Positions 44,890-55,896 of a stretch of 62,343 nt of DNA are shown in pieces. The DNA comes from Bacillota bacterium (GTDB lineage: Bacteria; Bacillota; UBA4882; UBA10575): assembly GCA_012727895.1 (NCBI GenBank), contig JAAYGG010000024.1:1-62343 (forward strand), in the 5' to 3' direction. The translations under genes and the position numbers were made by a program. Position 1 is the first letter of the stretch; every line of letters starts with the position of its first letter. Below the pieces are notes generated by a model. That model saw only the letters and a list, made by a program, of their open reading frames with translations, had not been told where the DNA came from and did no database searches.

Positions 44890-45873
44890 GTGCGGAAATA
44901 TTCCTTGGGAATACTTACCCTCATTCTCCTGCTTACTCTCGCCGGATGTGGAGGGGGCGGGACAGGGCAGACGGAGGCCGGAACGGTTGAGGGGTTTGTT
45001 TATGCGCCGGACAAAATCACCCCGATCATTGGCGCTACAGTGACGGCGGAGGGCACCGGGCGGACAACAACCACAGATGTGAAAGGCGCTTATAAATTAA
45101 CAGGAGTCCCGGTTGGTACACGGAAGATTATCGCTGTCAAAGGCAGTTATCGTGCGGAAACCACCGTCACGGTCACCAAAGGCGAAACGATCAAGGCCGG
45201 GCAGTTGGCTTTAGCCCCGATCGGGAAAATTGGCGTCGTCAAAGGCGTCTATGACGACGTTGGCCAGGTCTTAACTGCATTGGGCATTACTTATGAGGTG
45301 ATTGAGGAGCCGGAAATCACGTTTGCCAGTCAAACGGCTTTAGCGGAATATGCGGTCATCTTCTTTGCCTGCGGTTTTGAGTTTTCGCTTTTTGATCCGT
45401 TTCTTGAAGGTTATGAGGATGATGAGATCGGGGAGACTTACAAAGTTATTAGAGCCAATTTGCAAAATTTTGTTAAACAAGGCGGCAGCATTTATGCTTC
45501 AGATTGGGCCAGTGTTGCAGTGGATGTTTTGTACCCTGATAATGAAAAAATTAAGTTTTTGGGCCAATACGGAAGAGAACAGACCATCACTGCATCGATT
45601 ACAAACCCCGAAATCCAATCCTTGCTTGGTAAAAACACTGCTGATATTAACTTTGACTTACCAGGCTGGGTCGTCATCGACAGTGTCGCCGCCGGGGTCA
45701 CGATTGATCTGCGGGGTACTGTTGAGACATACGACGGGAGGAAGACAAATATTCCTTTAATGGTCCATTTCCCGGATGGCAAAGGTAATGTGGTGTATAC
45801 ATCCTTCCATAACGAAGCGCAGGTCACTGATGATATGAAGAAAATCCTGGATTATTTGGTGTTTTCTTTATAA
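44890..45873 (+). CDS. Lipoprotein with carboxypeptidase-regulatory-like and ThuA/GATase-like domains
   Basis: 327 residues. GTG 44890 behind AAAGGAGG. Signal peptide with lipobox LTLAGC, followed by a Gly-rich linker. Residues about 32-110 form a CarboxypepD_reg-like beta-sandwich (TVEGFVYAPDKITPIIGATV, GAYKLTGVPVGTRKIIAV). From about 125 a Rossmann-type region (VVKGVYDDVGQVLTALGITY, AEYAVIFFACGFEF, FVKQGGSIYASDW, GKGNVVYTSFHNEAQV) resembles the class I GATase-like/ThuA fold. No function assigned; probably anchored on the outer face of the membrane. It has a terminator hairpin just downstream and stands alone. Confidence 0.7.
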   Translation: MRKYSLGILTLILLLTLAGCGGGGTGQTEAGTVEGFVYAPDKITPIIGATVTAEGTGRTTTTDVKGAYKLTGVPVGTRKIIAVKGSYRAETTVTVTKGETIKAGQLALAPIGKIGVVKGVYDDVGQVLTALGITYEVIEEPEITFASQTALAEYAVIFFACGFEFSLFDPFLEGYEDDEIGETYKVIRANLQNFVKQGGSIYASDWASVAVDVLYPDNEKIKFLGQYGREQTITASITNPEIQSLLGKNTADINFDLPGWVVIDSVAAGVTIDLRGTVETYDGRKTNIPLMVHFPDGKGNVVYTSFHNEAQVTDDMKKILDYLVFSL

Positions 45874-45902
45874 TATCATACCCAAATAATACCCCTCGGC
45901 TT

Positions 45903-45937
45903 GTCGCCGGATCTTTGTTTTACTAAGATCCGGCGAC
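45903..45937 (+). terminator. Perfect 13-bp hairpin after the lipoprotein gene
   Basis: GTCGCCGGATCTT (45903-45915) and AAGATCCGGCGAC (45925-45937) with a 9-base loop. There is no clear U-run (ATATATATATGG follows), so it might be a processing or stability element. Confidence 0.7.
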
Positions 45938-45991
45938 ATATATATATGGAAGTGGGTCAACGCTTCTTCAAGCCAATCCGCTTTTCGCTTC

Positions 45992-46036
45992 TTGAAAAAA
46001 AGGCTTTTCTATGCTAAATTTGAGATATCATTAATG
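45992..46036 (+). promoter_or_regulatory. Promoter of the rib operon, copy 1 of a 45-bp repeat
   Basis: TTGAAA at 45992-45997, 17-base spacer, TAAATT at 46015-46020, with an extended TG. The 45-base segment is 37/45 identical to 50065-50109 before the Rrf2 gene. It predicts a start near 46028 and a leader of about 120 nt before the FMN aptamer. Confidence 0.65.
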
Positions 46037-46148
46037 CGGGGCAAACCAGGCCACTGGTAGCGGCGCCTCGCTAAGGCTTAGAATAGAGAGAGGTTGTTGC
46101 CAATAGAATAGTTGTTAAGATAAAACCAGTTTGCATGGGAATGAACGG

Positions 46149-46262
46149 CTTCTTCAGGGCAGGGTGAAATCCCCGACCGGCGGTAAAGCCCGCGAACCGT
46201 GGAGACACGGCCGACCCGGTGGGATTCCGGGGCCGACAGTGACAGTCTGGATGGGAGAAGAG
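46149..46262 (+). promoter_or_regulatory. FMN riboswitch (RFN element)
   Basis: The conserved RFN core is clear: AGGGCAGGGTGAAATCCCC, GACCGGCGGTAAAGCCCGCG, then CCGACCCGGTGGGATTCCGG and GCCGACAGTGACAGTCTGGA, ATGGGAGAAG. The closing stem pairs CTTCTTC (46149-46155) with GAGAAGAG. It lies upstream of ribD with a terminator between, so it works by transcription attenuation when FMN is high. Confidence 0.97.
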
Positions 46263-46280
46263 GTTGTGCTTTGTTAAGTT

Positions 46281-46308
46281 ACCCTGAACGCTGTTCAGGG
46301 TTTTTTCT
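46281..46308 (+). terminator. Riboswitch-controlled terminator of the rib operon
   Basis: ACCCTGAAC-GCT-GTTCAGGGT followed by TTTTTCTTT, 19 bases after the aptamer. Confidence 0.92.
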
Positions 46309-46330
46309 TTTTCAGCGGGAGGGGTGGGAG

Positions 46331-47506
46331 ATGGACCGGGAAAACGCGGACAAAAGATATATGCGGATGGCGCTGGAACTGGCAGCCCGGGGCCGGGGGC
46401 GGGTCTCGCCCAACCCTATGGTCGGGGCGGTGGTGGTCAAGGGCGGCCGGGTTCTGGGCAGAGGCTTTCACCAAAAAGCCGGCGGCCCCCATGCCGAGGT
46501 CTATGCCCTGGCGGAAGCAGGGGAAGATGCGGCGGGGGCAACAATCTATGTCAACCTGGAACCCTGTTGCCATTCCGGCCGGACCCCGCCCTGTACCAAG
46601 CAGATAATCGCCGCAGGGATCACCCGGGTGGTGGCGGCGGTGGAGGACCCGGACCCTAGGGTTTCCAGCGCCGGCCTGCGGGAACTGGCGGAAAACGGGG
46701 TCCAAGTGACTACCGGCGTCTTGGCGGAGGAGGCCCGCCGGCTGAATGAGGTGTTTTTCAAATATATCACCACCGGCCGGCCATTTGTAATCTTAAAAGC
46801 CGCAATAAGCCTTGACGGCAAGATCGCCGCCCGGACCGGGGATTCGCAGTGGATTACCGGGGAAGAGTCCCGCCGGAGAGCCCACGAACTGCGCCGGGAG
46901 GCGGATGCGGTGGTGGTGGGGGTACAGACGGTAATCAGCGACGATCCCCTGCTCACCGTAAGGTTGCCGGCCACGCCCGGGAGCGGCAAGGAGAAGCAAC
47001 CGCTCCGGCTCATCCTCGATACCCGGGCGCGGATCCCCCTCGCGGCAAAGGTGGTAAAGGAGGATCCGCAGCGGACGGTTGTTGTGACCGGTAGCGACCC
47101 GCCCGCCCATAAGGTGGCGGCCCTCGAGGCCGCCGGCGTCCGGGTCTGGACCCTCCCCCTCCGGCGGGGAAGGGTCTCCCTCCCGGCGCTCCTGGCGAAG
47201 GCCGGGGAGGAAAAACTCACCTCCCTTCTGGTGGAGGGCGGGGGTGAAGTCAATGCCGCTTTTCTCGAGGAGAACCTGGTAGATAAGGTATATCTCTTCC
47301 TTGCGCCCAGGATCATCGGGGGCGCCACCGCCCCCACCTGGGTGGAGGGGAAAGGCGTGGCCAAGGTGGCGCTGGGGAGTATATGGCGGAATACCGGTTT
47401 AACTAGGATCGGCAACGATCTTTTACTGGAGTTCTATCCGGAGAAGGAGGGAGTGGATGTTCACAGGGATCGTACGGGAACAGGGCCGGGTGCGGCAGGT
47501 GACTGA
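46331..47506 (+). CDS. ribD: Bifunctional riboflavin deaminase/reductase RibD
   Basis: Deaminates and reduces the pyrimidine intermediate of riboflavin synthesis. Deaminase zinc motifs HAEVYALAEAGED and EPCCHSGRTPPCTKQI; VSPNPMVGAVVVKGG near residue 28; reductase domain from about 145 (FVILKAAISLDGKIA, LRREADAVVVGVQTVISDDP, LLVEGGGEVNAAFLEENLVD). ATG 46331 follows GGGAGGGGTGGGAG; the longer frame begins inside the riboswitch. The C-terminus runs 50 bases into ribE, giving a non-conserved tail. Confidence 0.96.
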   Translation: MDRENADKRYMRMALELAARGRGRVSPNPMVGAVVVKGGRVLGRGFHQKAGGPHAEVYALAEAGEDAAGATIYVNLEPCCHSGRTPPCTKQIIAAGITRVVAAVEDPDPRVSSAGLRELAENGVQVTTGVLAEEARRLNEVFFKYITTGRPFVILKAAISLDGKIAARTGDSQWITGEESRRRAHELRREADAVVVGVQTVISDDPLLTVRLPATPGSGKEKQPLRLILDTRARIPLAAKVVKEDPQRTVVVTGSDPPAHKVAALEAAGVRVWTLPLRRGRVSLPALLAKAGEEKLTSLLVEGGGEVNAAFLEENLVDKVYLFLAPRIIGGATAPTWVEGKGVAKVALGSIWRNTGLTRIGNDLLLEFYPEKEGVDVHRDRTGTGPGAAGD

Positions 47507-48134
47507 GCGCGACGGCGGGCGGTTCTTCCTGATCGGCGCCACGGAGACTGTGAGAGATCTGGCCCTGGGGGATAGTGTGGCGGTGAACGGGGTCTGCCTG
47601 ACAGTGACCAGGATCGAGGGGGACGGGTTCGGGACCGAGGCGACCGGGGAGACCTTACGCCGGACCACCCTGGGAGGCCTCCGCCCGGGCGACTGGGTCA
47701 ACCTGGAGCCTGCGCTCAGGTTTGGTGACCGGCTGGGCGGCCATCTGGTCACCGGGCATGTTGACAGCCGGTGCCGCCTGCTGAAACAGGAGAAACAGGG
47801 GAACGCCGTTGTTCTCGAGGTCTGGGTCCCGCCGGAATTCAGGAAATACATAATTAACAAAGGTTCCGTGGCCCTCGACGGTGTCAGCCTGACCGTGGCG
47901 GGGAAGACCGCCGCCGGTTTTCGCGTGGTGATCATCCCGCACACCGGCAGGGTCACCACCCTGCTGCAGCGGAAGCCGGGCGAGGAGTTCAACCTGGAAA
48001 GCGATTACCTGGTGAAATGTGTCGAGGCCCTGTTGGCTGGGGAAGGCCCGGATGGCCGGCGGGGGGAAGAGACGGGGCTGGAGGGAGGGCCTGGGCTTGC
48101 AGAAAAACTGCGGAACGCCGGGTTTTATGTTTAG
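47457..48134 (+). CDS. ribE: Riboflavin synthase alpha subunit RibE
   Basis: Dismutates two lumazines to riboflavin. Two tandem lumazine-binding barrels: MFTGIVREQGRVRQV, LGDSVAVNGVCLTVTRI, then HLVTGHVDSRCRLL and SVALDGVSLTVAGK. 225 residues. Starts within the end of ribD, with AAGGAGGG upstream. The last 25 residues are Gly/Glu-rich and non-conserved. Confidence 0.95.
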   Translation: MFTGIVREQGRVRQVTERDGGRFFLIGATETVRDLALGDSVAVNGVCLTVTRIEGDGFGTEATGETLRRTTLGGLRPGDWVNLEPALRFGDRLGGHLVTGHVDSRCRLLKQEKQGNAVVLEVWVPPEFRKYIINKGSVALDGVSLTVAGKTAAGFRVVIIPHTGRVTTLLQRKPGEEFNLESDYLVKCVEALLAGEGPDGRRGEETGLEGGPGLAEKLRNAGFYV

Positions 48135-48217
48135 GCTATATCTTGATAGGGTTTCGACCTGAAGGCTCGGGGAAAAAGTGTTTTGAGTAGAGGAAAAGAA
48201 AAAAAGGGGGAAGAGCG

Positions 48218-49408
48218 ATGATGCTGGCATCAATTGAAGAAGCCATAGAAGAGATAAGAGCCGGCAGGATGGTAGTGGTGGTGGACGATGAACGCCGGGA
48301 GAACGAAGGGGATCTGGTTATGGCGGCGGAAAAAGCCACCCCGGAGAAGGTCAATTTCATGATCAGAGAAGGCCGGGGCCTGATCTGTGTGGCCCTTACA
48401 GAGGAACGGCGCAAAGAACTGCAATTGCCCTTTATGACCGTGGAAAATACGGAAAGCATGGGGACGGCCTTTACCGTCTCGGTGGACAGCGTGGAGGTGA
48501 CCACCGGGATTTCCGCTGCGGAACGGGCCCTGACCATTAAGAAACTGGCGGACCCGGCGACCGCCCCTGAAGACCTGCGGCGGCCGGGACATATCTTTCC
48601 GGTCCGGGCCAGGGAGGGAGGGGTATTGAAGAGAGCCGGCCATACCGAGGCGGCTGTGGACTTAACGGCATTGGCCGGGCTTTCGCCGGTGGGGGTTATT
48701 TGTGAAATCATGAATCCCGACGGGACCATGGCCCGCCTCCCCGATTTGCAGATCTTTGCCTCCCGCCACGGTTTAAGGGTTATCAGTATCGCCGATCTCA
48801 TCCGGTACCGCCGGCGCCGGGAGAAGCTGGTCCGCCGGGTGACGGAGACCCGTTTTCCCTCAAGTTGGGGAGAGTTCAAGCTGGTTGCCTATGAAGAGAT
48901 TTTGACCGGGGAAACCCATCTGGCTTTGGTAAAAGGAAAGGTCGACGGGGAAAAAGATGTTCTCGTCAGGGTACACTCCGAGTGTTTGACCGGGGACGCC
49001 CTGGGATCCATGCGTTGCGACTGTGGGAAACAACTGGCTGCAGCCATGCGGGCGATTGAAAAAGAGGGCAAGGGGGTACTGGTCTATATGCGCCAGGAAG
49101 GCCGGGGCATCGGCTTGCTGAATAAATGCAAAGCCTACAGCTTGCAGGATCAGGGACGGGATACGGTGGAAGCCAATTTGGAACTGGGGTTCCCACCGGA
49201 TTTGAGGGATTACGGTACCGGCGCACAGATCCTGGCCGACCTGGGATTGACCACGATCCGCCTTCTAACCAATAATCCCCGGAAAATCGCGGGCTTGGCC
49301 GGCTATGGCCTGGAAGTTGTCCGGCGGGTGCCATTGGTTATGGAAGCCAATGATTACAACCGGTCCTACCTCCAGGCCAAACAGGAGAAATTGGGACACC
49401 TGTTCTGA
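48218..49408 (+). CDS. ribBA: 3,4-DHBP synthase / GTP cyclohydrolase II (RibBA)
   Basis: Two-domain enzyme that starts both branches of riboflavin synthesis. The DHBP synthase domain (to about 200): [55 protein letters not shown] cyclohydrolase II domain: Zn ligands in [20 protein letters not shown], and [18 protein letters not shown], then the family's [10 protein letters not shown]. 396 residues. The start is ATG-ATG with GGGGGAAGAG before it. Confidence 0.97.
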   Translation: MMLASIEEAIEEIRAGRMVVVVDDERRENEGDLVMAAEKATPEKVNFMIREGRGLICVALTEERRKELQLPFMTVENTESMGTAFTVSVDSVEVTTGISAAERALTIKKLADPATAPEDLRRPGHIFPVRAREGGVLKRAGHTEAAVDLTALAGLSPVGVICEIMNPDGTMARLPDLQIFASRHGLRVISIADLIRYRRRREKLVRRVTETRFPSSWGEFKLVAYEEILTGETHLALVKGKVDGEKDVLVRVHSECLTGDALGSMRCDCGKQLAAAMRAIEKEGKGVLVYMRQEGRGIGLLNKCKAYSLQDQGRDTVEANLELGFPPDLRDYGTGAQILADLGLTTIRLLTNNPRKIAGLAGYGLEVVRRVPLVMEANDYNRSYLQAKQEKLGHLF

Positions 49409-49497
49409 GATCTATTCCTTAATTATTATTCCTTTACTAATGAGGTAAAGCCGGGGTCCGGTTTTAAATACATGATCAAAGGAGGAAAAAGAGGAAG

Positions 49498-50028
49498 ATG
49501 AACGAGAAAATCAGAGAATGGCAGGGGAATTTTTCTGGAGAGGGTTTGCGCATCGCGTTGGTGGTGGCGCGTTTTAATGAGTTGATCACAAAGAAACTCT
49601 TGGAAGGGGCGGTGGATTGCCTTCTCCGGCACGGGGTCCGGGCGGCCGATATTGAAGTGGCCTGGGTGCCTGGGGCGTTTGAAATCCCTTTGGTCGCAAA
49701 GGAACTGGCGGGTTCCGGCCGGTTCCAGGCGGTGATTTGTTTGGGGGCGTTAATCCGGGGCGCAACCAGTCACTTTGAGTACGTGGCTGCGGAAGCCGCC
49801 AAGGGGATCGCCCAGGCGGCCTTTACCACTTCCGTTCCGGTGATCTTCGGAGTTTTGACCACCGACAATATTGAACAGGCGGTGGAACGGGCCGGAACAA
49901 AGGCCGGGAACAAGGGGTTCGCCGCTGCGGAGAGCGCTTTGGAAATGGCCAACCTGCTGCGAATCCTGGCCGCGGATCTTCCGGCCTCGAAGAACGGCGG
50001 GGAAATACCCCCGTCTTTCCCCGTTTAG
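49498..50028 (+). CDS. ribH: 6,7-dimethyl-8-ribityllumazine synthase RibH
   Basis: Last gene of ribD-E-BA-H. Typical blocks [74 protein letters not shown]. The catalytic His lies in GATSHFEYV. 176 residues, including a Pro/Gly C-terminal extension of about 18 not typical of the family. Confidence 0.96.
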   Translation: MNEKIREWQGNFSGEGLRIALVVARFNELITKKLLEGAVDCLLRHGVRAADIEVAWVPGAFEIPLVAKELAGSGRFQAVICLGALIRGATSHFEYVAAEAAKGIAQAAFTTSVPVIFGVLTTDNIEQAVERAGTKAGNKGFAAAESALEMANLLRILAADLPASKNGGEIPPSFPV

Positions 50029-50064
50029 TTCCAGGGGAAGGGCGAGAACGGGGCCGGTCCCGCC

Positions 50065-50109
50065 TTGAAAAAAAACCTCTTCTGTGTTAAATTTGAGATG
50101 CCATTTATG
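50065..50109 (+). promoter_or_regulatory. Promoter of the Rrf2 regulator, copy 2 of a 45-bp repeat
   Basis: TTGAAA at 50065-50070, 17-base spacer, TAAATT at 50088-50093. Same arrangement and 37/45 identity with the rib promoter region at 45992-46036. Confidence 0.6.
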
Positions 50110-50169
50110 ATTATGGTAAAATTCCCACTCCCGGCCGGAGCCGGCGGCCGGCAGAAAGGAGTTTGCTTC

Positions 50170-50586
50170 TTGCTGGTTTCCACTAAAGGAAGGTACGGCT
50201 TGCGCTCCATGGTTGAACTGGCCCTCAACCACCAGAACGGGCCTTTGCCTTTAAGAATAATTGCCAAGCGCCAGGAGATTTCCGAACCCTATTTGGAACA
50301 GGTCTTTGCCAGCCTGCGCAAGGCCGGGCTGGTCCGGGCGGTGCGCGGTTCTTCCGGCGGGTATGTACTGGCCAGGCCGGCTTCGGAGATAACTGTGGAA
50401 GAGATCTTGACCGCCCTGGAAGGCCCGATAACTCCCGTTACTTGTGTAGAAGAGACGGAAGCCACCAACTGTCCGCGGATGGCTTCCTGTCTCACTTACC
50501 CTTTATGGAAGGAACTGGCCGACAAGATCAACGAAGTCCTCTCCTCCACCACCCTGCAAGATCTGGCAGATCAACCCCGGCCTTGA
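50170..50586 (+). CDS. Rrf2-family transcriptional regulator (IscR/CymR-like)
   Basis: 138 residues. Winged HTH with LVSTKGRYGLRSMVELAL, IAKRQEISEPYLEQVFASLR and VRAVRGSSGGYVLARP. Three Cys occur as TCVEETEATNCPRMASCLTY (C-x8-C-x5-C), near the position of the IscR [2Fe-2S] ligands, so cluster sensing is plausible. TTG 50170 follows AAAGGAG; longer starts are unlikely because the family begins exactly at this point. Candidate targets are nearby: iscS-iscU (palindrome at 55985-56007) and metY (51708-51736). Confidence 0.88.
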   Translation: MLVSTKGRYGLRSMVELALNHQNGPLPLRIIAKRQEISEPYLEQVFASLRKAGLVRAVRGSSGGYVLARPASEITVEEILTALEGPITPVTCVEETEATNCPRMASCLTYPLWKELADKINEVLSSTTLQDLADQPRP

Positions 50587-50590
50587 CCGG

Positions 50591-51520
50591 TTAGGGCAGG
50601 TCGTCCAGATCATAGGGGGTTTCCTGGTAGACGTAGTAGTTCAACCAGTTGGCAAAGAGTAAATTCGCGTGCCCCCGCCATTTTGTCTCGGGGGTTTTTG
50701 CCGGATCATCCCCGGGGAAATAATTCTCCGGTAAGTGGATATCCAAACCTTTGGCCACGTCCCTGTCGTATTCCGCCTTTAAAGTAAGGGGGTCATACTC
50801 GGGGTGGCCGGAGATGAAAATCCGGCGGCCGTCGGCGGAAGTCACGATATAAACCCCTGCCTCGTCGGATTCGGCCAGGATTTGCAGGTCCGGTATTTTT
50901 ATAATGTCCTCTCTCCGGTTTTCCGTATACCGGGAATGGGGGGCAAAAAACCGGTCGTCAAACCCGCGCAAGAGTTTTAAATGATTGCCCGAGGCACTTT
51001 CCACAACCCGGTGGGAAAAGACCCCGAAGAGCTTTTTCTCCCTGGCATATTTGGGGACGCCGTAATGGTGATAGAGGGCGGCCTGGGCGGCCCAGCAGAT
51101 ATACATGGTGGAAAAGACGTGGTGTGTTGTCCAGTCCAGAATGGCGGTCAATTCCGGCCAGTAGTCCACTTCTTCAAAGGCGATCCGTTCCACCGGGGCG
51201 CCGGTAATAATCATCCCGTCGAACTTCTCCTCCCGGATCTCCGCAAAAGTGGTATAGAACTTCTTCAGATATTCCTCAGAAGTGTTCTTCGAACGGTGCG
51301 TTATCGGGTGGAGCAGGGTAATCTCCACCTGTAACGGGGTATTGGCCAATAACCGCAAGAGCTGGGTTTCTGTCACGCTTTTATTCGGCATCAGGTTCAT
51401 GATGACGATCCTTAATGGCCGGATATCCTGGTGCAACGCCCTCTCCACATCCATGACAAAGACCTCTTCCTGCTGGAGAACGGCAAAAGCTGGTAAATGA
51501 CGGGGAATCTTTACAGGCAT
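50591..51520 (-). CDS. metA: Homoserine O-acyltransferase MetA, acetyl-CoA type
   Basis: Activates homoserine for methionine synthesis. Landmarks: [20 protein letters not shown] at about residue 38, [39 protein letters not shown] with the active-site Cys, and [12 protein letters not shown] (His). The residue after GAPV is Glu, which in characterised MetA proteins correlates with acetyl- rather than succinyl-CoA use; this fits the O-acetylhomoserine sulfhydrylase downstream. ATG 51520 follows GGGAGGG; the longer frame is not conserved. It converges on the Rrf2 gene, ending 5 bases after its stop. Confidence 0.94.
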   Translation of the reverse strand: MPVKIPRHLPAFAVLQQEEVFVMDVERALHQDIRPLRIVIMNLMPNKSVTETQLLRLLANTPLQVEITLLHPITHRSKNTSEEYLKKFYTTFAEIREEKFDGMIITGAPVERIAFEEVDYWPELTAILDWTTHHVFSTMYICWAAQAALYHHYGVPKYAREKKLFGVFSHRVVESASGNHLKLLRGFDDRFFAPHSRYTENRREDIIKIPDLQILAESDEAGVYIVTSADGRRIFISGHPEYDPLTLKAEYDRDVAKGLDIHLPENYFPGDDPAKTPETKWRGHANLLFANWLNYYVYQETPYDLDDLP

Positions 51521-51664
51521 CAAAATCCCTCCCATCCCAATTTTTCTTCGACGGCCCGGGACCCCGGTTGCCCGGAACCCCGGCCTTTCATTCACTTCCC
51601 CCTTCATATGCAAAAGGAAAGAAGCATAGAATCGGGTATCTCTCAAAAAATTAGCTGTTATTTG

Positions 51665-51693
51665 TTGACAGTGGGATCAAACTATTGTATAAT
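51665..51693 (+). promoter_or_regulatory. Consensus promoter of metY
   Basis: TTGACA at 51665-51670, 17-base spacer, TATAAT at 51688-51693. Both hexamers are perfect. The leader to metY is about 120 nt. Confidence 0.9.
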
Positions 51694-51707
51694 TCAGTAT
51701 AATTATC

Positions 51708-53095
<1,388 letters not shown>

Positions 53096-53272
53096 TCCTG
53101 CTTTTACCGGTGAAAAAATTAACCAATCAGAAAAAAGGAAAAAGAGGCCTTGCTCTATAAGATAAGTAAGCAAATAACTATTAAAAGGGATTTGCCTGCA
53201 TGCCCTGCGGGTGCGCGGGGGGGTTGACCGGGATCCCGCAGCGGGACCCGTACTTGACGGAGGTGGAGAAAG

Positions 53273-54217
53273 ATGGCGAAGATCGCCCGTAGTCTGACGG
53301 AGTTAATCGGTAATACCCCGCTTTTGGAGTTATCCAATCTTGAGCGGAAACACAAGCTAGGCGCGAAAATCCTGGCAAAATTGGAATATTTCAATCCGGC
53401 CGGAAGCGTGAAAGACCGGATCGGTTACGCCATGATTAAAGCCGCTGAGGACCAAGGGCTGCTGAACAAGGACCGTCCCGGCGACCATGTAATCATCGAA
53501 CCGACCAGCGGAAATACGGGGATTGCCCTGGCCATGACCGCCGCCGCCCGCGGGTACCGCCTGATCCTGACGATGCCGGAGACCATGAGCCTGGAGCGGC
53601 GGAACCTTTTGCAAGCCCTGGGTGCGGAGGTGGTTTTGACCCCCGGCGCGGAAGGGATGAGCGGCGCCGTGAAAAAAGCCCAAGAACTTGCGGAGCAAAT
53701 CCCCAGGGCTTTTATCCCCCAGCAGTTTGAAAACCCGGCCAATCCCGAGATCCACCGGCAGACGACTGCCCGGGAAATCTGGGAAGACACCGGGGGAGAG
53801 GTGGATATCTTCATCGCCGGGGTCGGCACGGGCGGGACCATTACCGGCGTGGGCGAGGTATTAAAGGAAAAGAAGCCCGCGGTAAAGGTTTACGCGGTCG
53901 AACCCGCCGCCTCCCCGGTCTTGTCCGGCGGCGCGCCGGGGCCCCATAAAATCCAGGGGATCGGCGCCGGTTTTGTGCCCAAGGTTCTCAATACCGGGGT
54001 CATTGACGAGATCATAAAGGTCAAAGATGAAGAGGCCATCGCCACCGCCAGGGAACTGGCAAAGAGCGAAGGCCTCCTGGTTGGCGTCTCCTCCGGGGCT
54101 GCAGCCTTTGCCGCTCTCCAGACCGCCCTGAAGCCGGAAAACGCCGGGAAAACCATTGTCGTTATCCTGCCCGATACCGGGGAGCGTTACCTTTCCACCG
54201 GCCTCTTTACGGTTTAA
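53273..54217 (+). CDS. cysK: Cysteine synthase A (O-acetylserine sulfhydrylase)
   Basis: PLP enzyme making cysteine from O-acetylserine and sulfide. PLP lysine in [35 protein letters not shown] substrate loop; [18 protein letters not shown] phosphate loop; [27 protein letters not shown]. 314 residues. ATG follows GGAGGTGGAG. No partner cysE in the window. Confidence 0.96.
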   Translation: MAKIARSLTELIGNTPLLELSNLERKHKLGAKILAKLEYFNPAGSVKDRIGYAMIKAAEDQGLLNKDRPGDHVIIEPTSGNTGIALAMTAAARGYRLILTMPETMSLERRNLLQALGAEVVLTPGAEGMSGAVKKAQELAEQIPRAFIPQQFENPANPEIHRQTTAREIWEDTGGEVDIFIAGVGTGGTITGVGEVLKEKKPAVKVYAVEPAASPVLSGGAPGPHKIQGIGAGFVPKVLNTGVIDEIIKVKDEEAIATARELAKSEGLLVGVSSGAAAFAALQTALKPENAGKTIVVILPDTGERYLSTGLFTV

Positions 54218-54270
54218 CCGCCTTTGCAACGGGATCCTTTTCAACCGGGTTTTTAAAAGCAACGGATATT

Positions 54271-54304
54271 TAAAAAACGGGCGCCGGGGTGTTTCCCCGG
54301 CGCC
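54271..54304 (-). terminator. Terminator of iscS-iscU (also stops cysK)
   Basis: GGCGCCGGGG / CCCCGGCGCC stem (54280-54289, 54295-54304) with a 5-base loop. On the minus strand CGTTTTTTAAA follows. Confidence 0.92.
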
Positions 54305-54319
54305 TGAATTATCCAGCAG

Positions 54320-54709
54320 CTAACCAACGGCCGGTGCGGACTTGCTCTGGTTCTGCCGGTAAGCGGCAAGCGCTTTGTGGAAAGCATCGGCCGCCAGGTT
54401 GGAGCAGTGCATCTTTTGGGGAGGAAGCCCGCCCAAAGCCTCGGCTACCGCCCGGTTGGTGATCTTCTCCGCCTCGGCGATGCTCTTTCCTTTGACCAGC
54501 TCCGTTAAGATGCTGCTGGTGGCGATGGCTGCCCCGCAGCCGAAGGTCTTGAATTTAATATCCACAATCTTGTCATCCTCGATCTTGAGGTAGATCCGCA
54601 TGATGTCTCCACAGACCGGGTTGCCGGCCTCCCCTACTCCGTCCGCATCCGCAAGCTCGCCGGCGTTCCGCGGGTTGAAAAAGTGATCCATTACCGCCTC
54701 AGTGTACAT
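54320..54709 (-). CDS. iscU: Iron-sulfur cluster scaffold protein, IscU/NifU-N type
   Basis: 129 residues. The three scaffold Cys are visible in GNPVCGDIMRIYL, KTFGCGAAIATSSI and KMHCSNLAADAFHKAL; the Asp/Gly near the first Cys is also kept. It receives sulfur from the upstream desulfurase. ATG 54709 follows AAAGGAGG; the ORF-start GTG/ATG at 54727 overlaps iscS. Ends with a short Ser/Ala tail. Confidence 0.95.
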   Translation of the reverse strand: MYTEAVMDHFFNPRNAGELADADGVGEAGNPVCGDIMRIYLKIEDDKIVDIKFKTFGCGAAIATSSILTELVKGKSIAEAEKITNRAVAEALGGLPPQKMHCSNLAADAFHKALAAYRQNQSKSAPAVG

Positions 54710-54723
54710 CCCAGAACCTCCTT

Positions 54724-55896
54724 TCAACTTATCTGCCTCTGGTAAAGCGGGGAGATCTCCCGCAGGCGCGTTACGGTCTCTTCCAGAACTCCAAGGACGT
54801 AATCCAGCTGTTCTTTGGTGTTCTCCTTTCCTAAGGTCAGCCGGAGGGAACCATGGGCCGTCTCATGGGAGATTCCCATTGCCAGCAAGACATGGGACGG
54901 GTCGAGCGACCCGGAGGTACAGGCCGAGCCGCTGGAGGCCGCGATCCCCTTCCGGTCCAGGTTGAGCAGGATGGACTCGCCTTCGACAAATTCAAAGCTG
55001 ACACTGATATTCCCCGGCAGCCGCTTTGTGGGGTGCCCGTTGAGTTTTACATGGTCAACCCTGGCGAGCAACTCTTTGATGAAGTAATCCCGCAATTCGA
55101 CAAGGTGAGGAACGGTCTTGTCCAGCCCGGCCACGGCGAGTTCCAAGGCTTTGGCCAGGCCGACGATGCCGGCCACGTTCTCCGTACCGGCCCGTAACCG
55201 CCGCTCTTGCGCCCCGCCATGAATCAGCCGGCGCAAACGGGTTCCCCTCTTTACATAGAGGGCGCCGGCCCCCTTCGGCCCATAAAACTTGTGGGCCGAG
55301 AGGGAGAGGAGATCCACCCCCAGCTCTTTAAGGTCCAGGGGGATCGACCCCACCGTCTGTACGGCGTCCGTATGGAAGAGGACCCCTTTTTCGTGGGCAA
55401 TCTTACTGATCTCCGCAATCGGCTGGATAGTGCCGACCTCATTATTGGCATGCATCACGCTGATCAGGATGGTCTGGCCGGTGATGGCCTCCCGGACAGC
55501 CTCCGGGTCCACCAGCCCGTACTCATCCACCGGGAGGTAGGTTACGGTAAATCCGTGCTTCTCCAAGTCTTTACAGGTTTCCAGGACCGCATGGTGCTCG
55601 ATGGCGGAGGTGATTATATGGTTGCCCTTCTCCCGGTAAGCCCGGGCCACCCCGGTAATGGCCAGGTTGTCGGCTTCGGAGCCGCCGCCGGTAAAGACGA
55701 TCTCCCGGGCGTCGGCTGCACCCAAGAGCTCCGCCACCTTTTCCCTGCTTTCTTCAATCGCCCTTTTCGCCCTCTGCCCTTCCTGATAGATACTGGACGG
55801 GTTGCCGAAATTGGCTGTAAAATAGGGGATCATCGCTTCCACGACCCGCGGGTCCACAGGGGTGGTTGCCGCATGATCCAGGTAAATCCGTTCCAT
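54724..55896 (-). CDS. iscS: Cysteine desulfurase IscS/NifS
   Basis: PLP enzyme that removes sulfur from cysteine for Fe-S clusters and thio-tRNA. YLDHAATTPVDPRVVEAMIP at the N-terminus; EIVFTGGGSEADNLAITG; PLP lysine in LSLSAHKFYGPKGAG; catalytic Cys in SSGSACTSGSLDPSHVL. 390 residues. ATG follows AGGAGGG. First gene of iscS-iscU, with an Rrf2-type operator at its start site. Confidence 0.96.
   Translation of the reverse strand: MERIYLDHAATTPVDPRVVEAMIPYFTANFGNPSSIYQEGQRAKRAIEESREKVAELLGAADAREIVFTGGGSEADNLAITGVARAYREKGNHIITSAIEHHAVLETCKDLEKHGFTVTYLPVDEYGLVDPEAVREAITGQTILISVMHANNEVGTIQPIAEISKIAHEKGVLFHTDAVQTVGSIPLDLKELGVDLLSLSAHKFYGPKGAGALYVKRGTRLRRLIHGGAQERRLRAGTENVAGIVGLAKALELAVAGLDKTVPHLVELRDYFIKELLARVDHVKLNGHPTKRLPGNISVSFEFVEGESILLNLDRKGIAASSGSACTSGSLDPSHVLLAMGISHETAHGSLRLTLGKENTKEQLDYVLGVLEETVTRLREISPLYQRQIS

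Noticed and set aside
46199-46330. N-terminal extension of ribD beginning inside the riboswitch
   Set aside because: It overlaps the FMN aptamer and terminator; ATG 46331 has a strong ribosome site and the family N-terminus.
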